NCBI GenBank assembly: GCA_035772735.1 | Contig: JASDFA010000020.1 | Location: forward strand, 110,515,501-110,579,500 | From: Datura wrightii | Taxonomy: Eukaryota; Streptophyta; Magnoliopsida; Solanales; Solanaceae | Direction: 5' to 3' | Length of the DNA stretch: 64,000 bases | Translations under genes and position numbers: made by a program | The notes under the pieces: generated by a model | Database searches by the model: none | What the model saw: only the letters and a program-made list of their open reading frames with translations | Told to the model about the DNA's origin: nothing | Shown: one piece after another, positions 50,601 through 62,247 of the stretch | How positions within the stretch are numbered: the stretch's first letter is position 1 | Layout: each line of letters begins with the position of its first letter

Positions 50601-50725
50601 AAAAGAACAAATAAAATGAGGAATTTCCTCATTTTTTGTACTTATTTTACGGGCATCAAAATAAAAGGGCATGCTCAGATAAATACTTTACTTTTTATGG
50701 ATAACTATGTAAGTTTTTCAAAAAT
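47606..50725 (-). mobile_element. Palindrome-array element, copy C (inverted)
   Basis: Read on the minus strand it has the same order as A and B: a start near ACTTACATAGTTATCCATAA (50725 side), a T-rich arm, the array, an A-rich arm, and an end near TATTATGAAATATTTTATGT (47606 side). Length is about 3.1 kb. Its left end on the map faces copy B, giving a large inverted pair. It ends about 150 bp before the first ATG region of the next gene. Hydrophobic open frames in its arms are translations of T-runs and not genes. Confidence 0.75.
48405..49910. repeat. Palindrome array, copy C
   Basis: About 18 units with the same arms (GATACCAT...ATGGTATC) and spacers beginning TGAGGACTGA. The array itself is nearly strand-symmetric; orientation is given by the flanking arms. 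Confidence 0.9.
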
Positions 50726-50992
50726 TAATATATGCTCACTGTTTGTTTGGGCCGTAAATAGGGGTAACAAAGCCTTCTTTCATCTGCAGGCCCACCAAAA
50801 GCCTTGTTGCACCGCTCCGGCTACCCGCACTTCTCACAATCTCTCATAGTCGCATTCACCATAGCAGCAGCAGTAATGGCCTGCCTAATGAGTAAGATGT
50901 TTAATCATCTTTGTATATGCAGATGATTTTCTGTTATAGTGTCAATATTCTGTGTATGTAAACAACTTTTTGATACTGCTGGGGAAGAAGAA

Positions 50993-53099
50993 ATGGAAGG
51001 AAAGGTTATGGAAGGGGTTGCTTCAATAGCACTCATAGAAAACGGGTCTATTTCCGGTCACTTCATTCATCTTCCTCATTCTATCTGCTATGGAATCCAT
51101 GGCACTGGTAAATTACTCAATTATTCGCAAGAAGTATGCATTTTTCCTTATTTGGAATCATAGGTTGTAAATTTTTTTCTTTTTGTTGGGTATTCGAATT
51201 AACCTGCTCATTTTGTACATATTGGAAGAGATGGTTTGTGAAAGGGAATGCAGTAGGGGTGAGGACTATCGATTGGTGAAGCTCACAATAATTGACTACA
51301 ATGTAAGAGCCATTAATTAATAAATGAAGTTCTGTTCCAATCATATCACCTTTGTTTCTTTTGTAATGTTCTTGTTAGCTTAGAGAGTTTGATCTTTCTT
51401 ATTTCCTCTAATTAATTGTGGCATATCCCAGAGAAAAAGAGAAAGGGATGTTATAGTGGAGTGCAGAGGACATGATGCTGCTAGGATTTGTAATGTTGAC
51501 CATGCTCATGGGTGAGTAGCCTTAAAATTACTTTGAAGAGTGTTTAGAAAATGAAAATTCTTGCTATAATCTGAACGGTTTCGCTGTAGCAAAACAGATA
51601 TATGAATGATTATGAGGTTTTCCTGACATATATTGTATTGAACATTCTAAAGTTCTTCTAGGATTTCTCTGAAGCAAAACATATTAAACTCATTTGTTTG
51701 CTTTAATCTGAAGAAGCATATTTATGTACCTGAAAATGATCGTCAAACATATGGCAAGAGGCTGGTTATACGAGTTTAAGGCTTCTCTCCGTTACACTTT
51801 CCTAATTGGCTTGTATTTCTTTGCCACAAGTTGGGAGGATGATGTTGTCAATATGCTTGACAAGAAGGATCAGAAGCACAAGATTCTTGTTTCTTTCGAG
51901 TGTGAGACACTGAAAGCAGGTAAAGCAGCTGAGGACCATATCAACAAGTTCATGCCCAAATTAGCCGGGACGGATGCTGTTGGTAAAGTTACCCTATTGT
52001 CATCACTTTACACGTTCCGAAGATTTCTCTTTCTGATGGTAATATGTCTCTGATAATGGTATTAGCTTTCTCTAATCATCTTAGTAATATAACCAGCAAT
52101 TTTAAAGCAAACAATTTTTAGACTACCAGATTTCATGACTTCGGTATGTTTCTGTGTTAGTGCTCCTTGTGGCAGTTCAATTGTACCAACTGCACTTCTT
52201 ATTTCCAAATAGCGGAACACAAAGAAGGGAGGGAGGCTTTTCAAATGTTTACCTCAATCAAACATCCAACATGGAATTTTACCGTTATTTGCACCAATTT
52301 GTGGTATTATGATCTCAATGTTTGGGTCTTCTTATGAGATATCTATGTTGCTCAGACTCTCCGCAAATGCTGCTGCCCCGGTGCCGAATCCTCAAAAAAT
52401 CATAGCCTTTTGAGGATCTGATACACACCTGACAATATTTTCAAAGAGTCCGAGCAACGTAATGAGATATGCAGCATGTAAGAATGGAAGACGTATTCAA
52501 CTGCCATTCCACGGATAAACAACTCTTAAAGTCACAAATATTCTTTTCTTGATATCATAAGAATAGTACCATACTCGACTTATATTTCCTTCTTTCCTGC
52601 AGCTCTTGGTGATCCTTTGGCATCTTTTGACACATTTTACTTATCGCTGCCTCCTTTATGTTTTTTCTTTTTGCCTCCTAAATACTGGCTAAATCAAGAC
52701 CTTTAGCATAAAGTTCCATGAGTACCTAAGTAGAGATGAAGGTTTTGCAGTGTTGTGTTAAATTTTGATTAAGAAACAAGAAATATCATTCAAACAGCTT
52801 TGTTTACAGTTAGAATGTCAATTTGACCAGATTACATCCAGACTGCTACTAGTGCCATATTTCCTCAATCGAAAGAGGACACAGACGCTTAACCATGTCC
52901 TGATATTGTTTTATTTGCAAAATTGGATGTTAAACTTCTCTTACTGGCACATGGAAGTAATTTCTTTCTAGCCTCTTGATTTTATTTGCCACATTCCTGA
53001 AAGTTAGAACTTGCAGTTAACATTGGCAAGATGAGGATTGTGGGCTTGGACTTCGAAGATGCAACCGGAGATGGAGATGATAACCAGCAGAATATCTGA
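50993..53099 (+). CDS. Five-exon gene, 167-residue conserved-looking protein of unknown function
   Basis: Coding exons are 50993-51107, 51229-51302, 51432-51511, 51831-51982 and 53017-53099, totalling 504 bases including TGA. All introns are GT-AG and phases fit throughout. The start is the first ATG of the frame that opens a plausible protein (MEGKVMEG); a second ATG lies at codon 6. An earlier ATG at 50876 begins only a 16-residue frame and may be an upstream ORF. The protein is soluble, with no signal or membrane segment. Cys and His cluster in ICYGIHGT, CERECSRGEDYR and ECRGHDAARICNVDHAHGW (residues 31-91), followed by FECETLKAGKAAEDHI and an acidic tail. I do not recognise the family. 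The regular exon structure and lack of stops argue for a live gene, but a pseudogene is not excluded. Its 3' end faces the DUF4336 gene, 401 bases away. Confidence 0.82.
52343..52461. mobile_element. 119-bp MITE in the last intron of the 167-residue gene
   Basis: The ends, CTATGTTGCTCAGACTCT and (right) AGAGTCCGAGCAACGTA, are inverted. The interior also folds (CGAATCCTCAAAA with TTTTGAGGATCTG). It is flanked by a perfect 9-bp duplication ATGAGATAT (52334-52342 and 52462-52470), which fits Mutator-like elements. Confidence 0.9.
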
Positions 53100-53500
53100 G
53101 CTGCCGCTCATTTGCACTACTTTGCAACTTTGCGTCTCTCGGACAATTTGACTGCAAAAACTGTTTCAGAAGCTAAACTGGGATGTAGTTATATAGTTGG
53201 TCACGCAGTTTTAAGCTTATTAACTTGGTATCTTGTAATTATATTGCCTCAAAAGCTGCTATGGGTTTTGCTAATTTCCCCTTTCGATTAAGATATGTTA
53301 CCAGTAAACAGCGTTATACTGGGGCTTCAAGCTCAGAGGTCAATATATAAATATGATGCACAGAATCCAGCCAAACTCTCTTGATTACTATTGAGCTATG
53401 TTTACGATTTATCGAAGTGTAAAAAGCTTGCTTTCTTCTTGGTAATGCATTTAAGTTCCAGTTCTAGTAATAAGTATACATGCGCAAATCACATTTTGCG

Positions 53501-56500
53501 TCATCTTTTGCGACCTGAGACTGTTTTCTTCACTGCTCCAACAGACACTAAGAACTGATCCAGGGATGATAGGGTCCTCATGTCGTCTGGAGGAAAATAG
53601 CTTGCAGCCTTTCCTAAGAGTGAAGTGAAGAGAAGCGAGAGAGACGGCCGAGTGACATAACGCTCACCCAAGAGATCGTCAAGAAATGCAAAGGCTGCTA
53701 ATAAATCTGACCTGCTCGCGTTTATTGGAGCAGCAAAATGAGCAGGGATAATTCTCTTGAATTTCCAATCTCGAACTATACTATCAATCCAGTCTCTAAC
53801 CTGAAGTGTTGAAGGAACAGACAAGATTATCAGAATAAAGGAAAAAGATGATCAGAATCAAACATTTTTTCTTACGGGAAAAGGATCTTCCCATAAACTA
53901 TTGTATGTCACTCTAAAGATATGGGGTAAAACAGTTGCATTTGAGCATGCAGCCATCGTTAAACATTGTTGAATGTTGATCCTAGATTTCTGTTAATATG
54001 CTTTACAATTATGTGCATAATAGAGACAATGTGGTTCAGCCTTTCCTTAACCTCGCTCATAGCAAAGCTTTGTGTATCTGGCTGCCTTTTTAAAAATTCT
54101 TTGGGCATTGGTCCACTTGGAAGGAAATTATACAAGGTTTGACATCTGAATATCATTTTCTCATTAAGTGTTTCCATCCAATGTCTCATCACCAGTGAAA
54201 CTCAATCTGGTAATTTACTATTCTGATTAGTGATTACACCTAGTAAACTGAAGGATAGTTTCGCGATAGTGAAAAAGAGTGAGTGATTTCTTGACCAAGA
54301 GTGTTTGGTTCTTCCAGATATTAGCACATTGATTGCTTGATAAACCAAGATATACTGTAATACTCTATTCTATTACATGATACTGTTCGGTTTTTAATAA
54401 GTTAAAAAAAGAGTACACCTTTCTATATTGAGTGAAGGATCAAAAACACACCTAAAATATTCTCGATTTTTGAGTTTCATACCTTAACTATCAAGAATGC
54501 GAATTTCCTACTTGAAATATCACCAACTATTTCTCAAAACATACCTCAACTATCAATTGTTCACTTTTCCTACCTGAACGAAAGTGATATATTTCAGGTA
54601 GGAAAAGTGAACAATTGATAGTTGAGGTGTGTTTTGAAAAGTAGTTGGTGATAGTTTAGTTAGGAAATTCGCACACCTGATAGTTCAGGTATGAAACTCA
54701 AAAAACCAAAATATTTTAGGTGTTTTTTTGACCATTAACTCTTCTATATTTTAAAATTTCCATTTTACCCTTAATAACATGCTTCTATAACCATTGAAAT
54801 GCCATGACATGTTTAAAGAACACAAGTTCTAATGGTATTTTGGTAGGAGATGAAAATCATTCGTTCTTTTTTAAACTCCGTGACTAGTCAAACACCAACA
54901 TATAATATGGAATGAATAAAGTAGTTACGTAAACGGAAGAAGGTAATAGGTGGCTTACCTTTTCAGGAACTTTGCTGAAAACCAATGTTTTTACAATTGG
55001 TGAAACAATTAGCTTTTGTGACATCTGAGCAAAGCTAGCGTTTGGCTCCAGAAGGTTTGATGGACCTAGAAACAGAATCTGAAGAACCATCCTCTCCCAT
55101 CCTGAAAAAGAAATGCAGGGAGATACAGAAAAAAGTAAATTACTTGGCAATTTCTTGGATCATTTGTTATTTTGAGAACCAACAGTTCATCAGCTTCTTG
55201 GTTATCAGTAGAGGACTAACCTTTCTGTCGATTGATTTTGTTGTCAACAACAGGTTCTTCAGGAACTTCTTTTCCTTTACTAAGTAATTTAACAGCCAAA
55301 CCATTGTTTGCAGATGCTAATAAGGATTCCTTACTAATGCATTCAGGTGGTGTCCTTGGGACAAATATCACAGCATCTGTCACCAGCAGCGTCCTCGACT
55401 GTTTATGATAGAATGCCACCTCAACATATGGTCCAATTCCTAAAGAACCAACAGTGAAAAGTAATCAGATTTGAAACACACGGTACAAATGCACCATTCA
55501 AGGGTAACCTTACAGTTATAGTGAAAACATTCAGCGATCATATGTGAAATTAACCCTAGCTCAGACAAACATTAGAGCAGAAAGTATTATTACCAACTTC
55601 TGGAGAGCTCAAAACCTTCTGCTCAATATCCCCAGCCCATGGTGTTGACATATCCCCATCCTCCAGTGTTTTTGCACGGAAAATCCCAAAAAACTCAAGA
55701 GGCAGATTTAAAGGCCAACTCCATTGCCTTGGTGCAACCCATACTTGAGCCTTAGGGAACTTTCTGGAAAATGGGCCAACAAATATTTTGTGCTCATATG
55801 CAAATGTAGGTAGGACAATATATTTCACAGGATATCCCAACTCTTTCACGAGCTGCAAAAGTCAACTTTCACTGGTAAACATCAATATTTTAACAATAAG
55901 CACATGAGTACAGTCAAATGTAACTAATAGCAGGACAAAGGCACCACTAAAACAAGGACCCTCATCATTTCTAATCATTTAAATCCTTGAAATACAACAA
56001 CTATGTGTCAATCCCGATCAAATTGGGGTCGGGTATATCAATTCTTAGTGTCCCTGTTACCCCATTTAAGCTCATTTATATACTGATAAAATACATAGGA
56101 AATCCGGATGGATCCAATATTATTTAATGAGAACAAAATAGCTGTCAATGATGTCTTCTGACTTCTGAGTTACCTGAATACACTCCTTGGTTGGAGCAAT
56201 TGGAGCATGAACCCACAATTCACCAGATTTAAGTTTGATGACAGTCATTCTGATGTTTGTTGAAACACTGCTGAATCCCAGTGCTTGCTCTTGCTCAAAT
56301 AACCATATGGTGTCTTTCACAGCCTGAGATACTAATGATATAATAGTGTTAGTAGCAAACGACAGGAGTTCTCTTTCTGAGTTCTAGTTATATACAGCTT
56401 TTTCTTAAATTAAAATCCTCCATACAGATTACAACATTGAGCTATATCTAACAATCACCTAAATTACAAGCCAGGAAATGTTTCTTGTTAAGATGGTTAT

Positions 56501-58115
56501 AGTTAGTCAGATTCCAGAGTCTGATGCAGTACATGAAATAATGACAACAGGCTTGCCAGGAATTTTATTAGCAAAACTTTTCATATCCTGAGATATCAGT
56601 GATTCATATCCTGAGATACCAGTGCTAGTTAAACATGAAACAGAAGTACCTTCTCCAAATGATTTTGCTTCTGGACATAACTATAAGTCTTTACAGAGCC
56701 ATAGGAGCTAGCAGACAGGAGTAGTTCACATTCACCAAAAAATCTTAAAAGCACATTCATTTGTGCTTGACGATGTTCTTCTGCCAGTAAAAATATAAAG
56801 AAGACTGTTTTCCTCTTCATTTTAGTAATCACTTTCTTATCCCATTTCATTGACATAGGTAGGAAGTGAAACACGAACAAGTATAGATTTTGGGCGTTGG
56901 AAGGATGAAGATAGCAAAGATCTTACTTGATAACTCTTTATACCTTGCTTCATTTTCCTTCTCCAGACATACTACTCTTCAAATAGCTCTTTTATTTGTC
57001 CATTCGAGAAAGCTCATTTGACATACTTTGGTCCTCCTTTCATTCTTTAGAACGGAGTCAGTTGTCAAAGATAAAGCATAACACATTTCCATCCCGCACT
57101 TCTAATCCCCCCCCCCCCCCCCCCCCCGGCTCCTGATTGTGCTGATAACAGATTCCTCAAGTCCACCATGCTATCACTTAACAGTTGTCACTAGTGTTTC
57201 TTTTTCCTGTATCTAGGTTTGCTACTGTTCTTTATATGTTTTTCATGTAATGCTGCAGCCAGTACAACATAATTCTTTACGAAGTACTTTCATCTTGGTT
57301 CAAAAAGTCCAATATTTACTCCAAATTGTACACATCCTATGAAACTGAAAGTTCAAATGGTTTCCATTTAAGCTATGGAAAACTAATTCCACTTTCGAAA
57401 AATAGATTGCCTTTCATCATTACATCTGGATATTATCTTTGCTCCAAAGTTTCGTACTCGTAGATAATGTTCATTGCAGCAGATTTAACTTAACATAAAC
57501 ACAATAACATAAACTTTTAATATGGTGGTGATATAATTCAACATGTTCTAAGTTCAGGTCTCATTGCCACCTAATATCAAAATGAATCTCCAAAATTCTT
57601 TTGATAAATGGTGGCGGTTAGATTCGATCCTAGGAGATCTGACTCTCTGATAACTTATTGAAGTGTCTAAAAGCGGCAGCTGAAAAGCTTAAACATTTAG
57701 AGAGGACACACTTTTATTGTATTAATTATATTCTCAACAAAGATATTTAAAATGATAGCAAAGCATGCAGTTCAAAAGAATCCTAAATTGAGTTATCAGA
57801 GATGGTTACCTCAGTTCTGATGGTGCGTCTATTGATGAAAGGACCAAGAGGGAAAGGAAATCCAGTGAAATTGAGGTAAAATCTTCCCCCACTAACACCA
57901 GACTCATTGCTCTGTTCCGAATTTCTACCAGCACCAGTAGCAGATACCACCAAACAAGCACCATTTCCAGCTTTAATTCTTCTGGTTTTTAACTGTAAAT
58001 TGAGACCCTTTATTGGAAACCCACTACTGAAATTGGATCCAAAATCCCTAGAAGATGATGATGTGCAGTGTAAAACTGTAGATTTTGTTGACGCCACAGC
58101 TATGGATGCTACCAT
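53501..58115 (-). CDS. DUF4336 domain protein, probably chloroplast-targeted (458 residues, six exons)
   Basis: Exons on the minus strand are 58115-57810, 56323-56174, 55852-55594, 55439-55221, 55101-54959 and 53800-53501; 1377 bases including TGA, all GT-AG, phases 0,0,1,1,0. Residues 1 to about 60 are rich in Ser, Thr and basic residues with few acids, as in chloroplast transit peptides. Residues about 120-400 match what I know of plant DUF4336 proteins: RMTVIKLKSGELWVHAPIAP, PVKYIVLPTFAYEHK, VWVAPRQWSWPLNLP, ending with RIIPAHFAAP (His about 380). The family is related by fold to metallo-beta-lactamases, but the HxHxDH metal motif is not seen. No enzymatic role is known to me. Introns are long; the first contains a C-run and the last a MITE. 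Family call is from memory of the domain, not from a search. Confidence 0.88.
54430..54741. mobile_element. 312-bp foldback MITE in the last intron of the DUF4336 gene
   Basis: The two halves are inverted copies of each other over about 140 bases each: TTTGAGTTTCATACC on the left, GGTATGAAACTCAAAA on the right; a central pair GGTAGGAAAAGTGAACAATT and its complement. It is flanked by a perfect 9-bp duplication TTCTATATT (54421-54429 and 54742-54750), as for Mutator-like elements. A transcript across it would form a long hairpin. Confidence 0.92.
57107..57127. repeat. Homopolymer C21 in intron 1 of the DUF4336 gene
   Basis: Twenty-one C on the plus strand, i.e. a G-run in the transcript. The length may be affected by sequencing error. 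Confidence 0.9.
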
Positions 58116-58280
58116 TTTTCTTCCTTACCAAATTAACAGAGTCCTGGTACTGTATCTATATGGAGTTGATGGTGGGTGGCATTTGCGACACGTGGACGAT
58201 CCACGTTAGATTGTCCTACTTGGAATTTTAGTAATTTTCTGTGGACGATAATAATAGCGGGGGAAATTTAAGCAACTTTC
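58116..58280 (-). promoter_or_regulatory. Short upstream region of the DUF4336 gene
   Basis: About 165 bases separate the start codon from sequence resembling a hAT terminus. It contains GACACGTGGACG-like and TGTCGC motifs; the CACGTG core at about 58189-58194 is a G-box type element common in light-regulated plant promoters. No clear TATA box was placed. Confidence 0.35.
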
Positions 58281-58410
58281 CAGACAGAGCAGACCCAAAT
58301 GGAAGCTCGGGAGTGCACCTGCACTGTTAACTTAAAAAAAGTTATGTGTATATAGGCTTATATTGAGAAATAATTAGATATCAAATTGTGCATCCCAAAA
58401 GCTGAAAGTA

Positions 58411-58618
58411 CTTCGTGGCGTGCTGGTACGCAGGGTATGCCTTGCTTGAGACCCTGGTTTGACTGAGTCCCTGTGGTGTTATTTTGAATAATTTTTCATT
58501 TTAAAATATTTGTTTTTGCACTTAAAAAAAATAAAACACACAAATAATTGAGCTAAGAATTGAACTTGCATCATTTTAATACATTTTGTGCAATCTTAAC
58601 CATTAAGTTATGTGTCTC
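58411..58618. other. tRNA-like (possible SINE) segments
   Basis: On the plus strand, GTGGCGTGCTGGTACGC and GGTTTGACTGAGTCCC (58411-58473) resemble polymerase III boxes A and B. On the minus strand, TAACTTAATGGTTAAG and AAGTTCAATTC (58618-58552) do too. Neither forms a convincing cloverleaf. They may be SINE remains or simply subterminal hAT sequence. Confidence 0.3.
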
Positions 58619-58922
58619 AATTATATCATTTGTGCTAAAGGTTTTTTTTTAATAATCATTTTGGACCTATATACTATGTACTTTGGTCACTGCTCGCTAT
58701 CAGTGACCAGTCCGATATGGTATTTCTCAGTCGTTCTTAAAATTTTTATTGACTTTTATATTAAGATAATAGTATCCCCACCATCTTCAAACTCTGAATT
58801 TGCCTCTCTTTCCAGAAATCTCACCTCCCACCAGGGGTTGTTTGATTTGATGTAAAATAAAATTTAATCTTCATATAGGATTGTGTATTACTCGTACAAC
58901 ATTTGGTTTTCAATATAAAATT

Positions 58923-61429
58923 TTATATAGCTAATTTAATCTTTGTGTAATTAATAGGAAAAATACATAAATATTTCCAATCTATGACTGAAGTTTTAGG
59001 AACATATATATATTTTTTGGAGGTTCTCCCTGCTAAACTTTTTAAAAGAGTTAACTTGATAGGCAAATAAATAAGTGGCCAAGTTTGATGTAGTTCTGAT
59101 TTAACCAACACTTTAGCAAGGTCACTAATTCTCTTCAAGTTGAAGAACCTCTTGTTAGAACCACAAGCATAAACTATAAAACTATCAAGCTGACAACTGA
59201 GATCCGAAGCTTGCTGCTATCAAACTCATTCATATAATATTCAGCCAACCTCATTATCCTGCTATTATCAAAATTATTGAATGAATTAACTGGATTTAAA
59301 CTAGTCATACCGAGAAGTAAGTTAGTACTCACAATATCAAAACGATTATTAAGCTCTTGAAGATATAATCAATAATCGCATAAAAAATATCAATGCGCAA
59401 TTGATGAGAATATGTAATATCAAGAGCTCTATGCTTCGACTTCCCAGGAAAATAGAGAACATTCATCTCCGAGATCATTATATTATGTTTATCACAAAAG
59501 GAAGAAGCATCATCCATTAATAATTTGAATTCACTATCTCTCATATTTTGTAATCTTTGCTTTGAAAGAGCAAGAAACTCCATAGCATTGACAATATCTT
59601 GATCCATCTTTTATAATGAGGAACTCAACTCATTTGTCATAATTAGAACTTTCCACATCAAGTACAACATAAAAGAAAAATCAAATTCCTTGATCGTACT
59701 CACAAGACTTTTAGCAACAATCTATCAGTATAATTTGGATAGTCACATGCAGTAAGTTCAAGCACGTGAATAATTGATGGAAATAGGACAATGAGGTTAT
59801 CTAATTTTCTATAATAAGAACCCCAACGAGTATCACCTGCGCGCTGAAGCCCGTGTTCTTGATTTAATCCTCGCCCGGTATGCACTTCACCTGATATGAG
59901 CAACTCCTCTAAATTTTCAGCTTGATGTTATCGTAGCAAATCCTTACGCTTAAAAGATGCACCAACAATATTTAACACATTAGTAACTATACAAAAAAAG
60001 TCATCTAAATTTGAATTCTTCTTTGCAAGAGTGACAAGTGTTAGCTGCAATTAGTGCGCAAAATAATGAATACAATATGCTGATAAAGTCTCATTCAAAA
60101 TCAAAGTCTTTAGACTATTTAGATCTCCCTGCATATTGCTAGCTCCATCATAACCTTGCCCAAGTATTTAAGATGGACTTAATGAGTGATCCGAAAGAAA
60201 AGAGTAGATTGCCTCCTTTAATGAACGAGAAGATATATCACTAACATGAATAATACCAACAAATCTCTCCATTACTTCTCCTTCTTTGTTAACATATCTC
60301 AAAACAAGTGTCAATTTCTCCTTGTGTGATATATCCTTTGATTCATCAATTAGTATCCCGAAATAATCCCCATCCAAACCTTTAATGATAACTTTGATTG
60401 TTTTTTAGAACAAGAGACAAAAATATCCTTTTGAATACTTGGAGAACACATCATTTCATTTCTTGGAGCGTTTTCTAATATAATACTTCCAACATCTTGA
60501 TTAATATCTCATACCATTGCAAAAGTTCAAGAAAGACACCTTTATTTGATGAAGATCGACTCTCATCATGCCCACGAAATAATAATTCTAGTCTCAAGAG
60601 AAACCTTTCCACATCGATTGAAGCACTCAAGCGACGTCGAGACTCACTTTTTTCTTTCTTGGATTTCTTGTCAAAGGAAGTGTGTATGGATTGTGTTTGA
60701 TTCATTAAATCAAGCATCCTATTAAAATACTTATTGTGGATGCTATTCACATCTCCAACATGAATTTTAAATCTTTCAATAGCTTTGTTCCAAGCTTTAA
60801 AGCCATCTTTTGTAAAAGTAGCATCACTTATATTTCCACAACTTTCACGTTCATTTTTAAACAAATAGCAACACAAACAATATGCAACATCTTTGATTAT
60901 GTTGTACTCCAATCATGAACGACCATTAAACCAATTAGGACAAAATTGACGCATTCCTTCCCAAATTTAGTTTTAGGAAAATCATGAACCTCAAGTTGGC
61001 AAGCTTTTCTTTAAATATAATATCTTCTAACTTCATCACATATATTAGGGTAATATTCTGCAATGGGCTTTCTAATTCCCGGATCAGCTTCAAGAGATTC
61101 TAAATCATGAATCTCCAATCATGAACGACCATTAAACCAATTAGGACAAAATTGACGCATTCCTTCCCAAATTTAGTTTTAGGAAAATCATGAACCTCAA
61201 GTTGGCAAGCTTTTCTTTAAATATAATATCTTCTAACTTCATCACATATATTAGGGTAATATTCTGCAATGGGCTTTCTAATTCCCGGATCAGCTTCAAG
61301 AGATTCTAAATCAACATCTGAAATAAATGTTTCTCTCTAAATTTCGGGAGTTACGGATGGAGCGGTGGATGGATGAGTAGCACTAGAACTTTGATGCCCA
61401 ATTTTCAATCTTGTGACATACCTGTCCAT
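58923..61429 (-). pseudogene. hAT transposase pseudogene
   Basis: ATG at 61429 opens a short Ser/Thr-rich N-terminus that meets a TAG near 61340. Then follow a TTF/zinc-finger part that is duplicated (60907-61313), a long open piece 60912-60475 with CLCCYLFKNE and FKAWNKAIERFK, the catalytic region 60377-60168 with FGILIDESKDISHKEKL, then GQGYDGASNMQG, ending in a DTRWGSYY segment (59903-59700). Next comes a helical segment 59607-59329 and a truncated hAT dimerisation region with SELHQTWPLIYL (59138-59080). Frames shift at least four times. In live elements the product cuts and joins the element ends; this copy cannot. Confidence 0.9.
60907..61313. repeat. 201-bp tandem duplication inside the hAT pseudogene
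   Basis: 60907-61107 and 61113-61313 appear identical over their full length, separated by five bases (TGAAT). Identity suggests a recent event, younger than the frameshifts around it. Confidence 0.93.
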
Positions 61430-62219
61430 CTCGATTCACAAAATAATTCCTACAAAACAAAATTTAATGATATTCAATTTTATCATAAACTTAATCCACA
61501 TAGTTCAATTAATTCCTAGTGGAACCCATGACTCTCTGTTGAGAACCCAAAAAATAACATAACTATTTGTTATTTCAACAACACAAACAACAACATAATA
61601 TTTAAGTTCATCCTACTTTTTACTGAAAAATTAATCATATTTACAAATTAATCATTTTTTTTTCAAACTCTCTACAACATAATTAGTTTTTCTTTCAAAA
61701 GACAAGATGAAAATTTATAAATTTTTGATGTAATGAGTTAATGAGCACAAATTCTTCAATCGCACAATCTGCATTTATCCCAAAAATTTATTTTTTAAAT
61801 CAAGTTAGTTGGTAAGAAAGAACATTATTTTTTTTTCACTTTTTAACAAGTACCCAAAACTATATATATTTTAATCACAAATTTATTACATCCCCGAATG
61901 TCTAAGACTCTGAATCATTCATCAAATAATAAAAAAAAAAGTATCTTGAACCTATTTTCTAAAGCATTAGCAATAAACTTTGAAAATCCAACCCCAATTC
62001 TCAAAGTCCTTTTTTTTTCAATATCTAACTTAATTAAAATATTAAATATTTTTACCTTATTTTTTGTATTTTAATTTGAGATTCTTGAGAGGAAGAAGAA
62101 AACTTGGTAGTTGTTGATGGGGCTAGACGACAAACTGAAAAAATTCTCTCTTGAAACTGACGAGGTGAAGCTTTTTCTTCTTCTTGGAGCTTTACGAGAA
62201 GAGTGACAGTCAGACAACA

Positions 62220-62247
62220 TGAATAAATAAATAAATAAATAAATAAA
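62220..62247. repeat. (AATA)n microsatellite
   Basis: Six to seven tandem AATA units. Confidence 0.85.

Noticed and set aside
51724..51830. N-terminal extension of exon 4 of the 167-residue gene as a separate 109-residue protein
   Set aside because: It runs through intron sequence at both ends; splice sites at 51831 and 51982 fit the frame of neighbouring exons.
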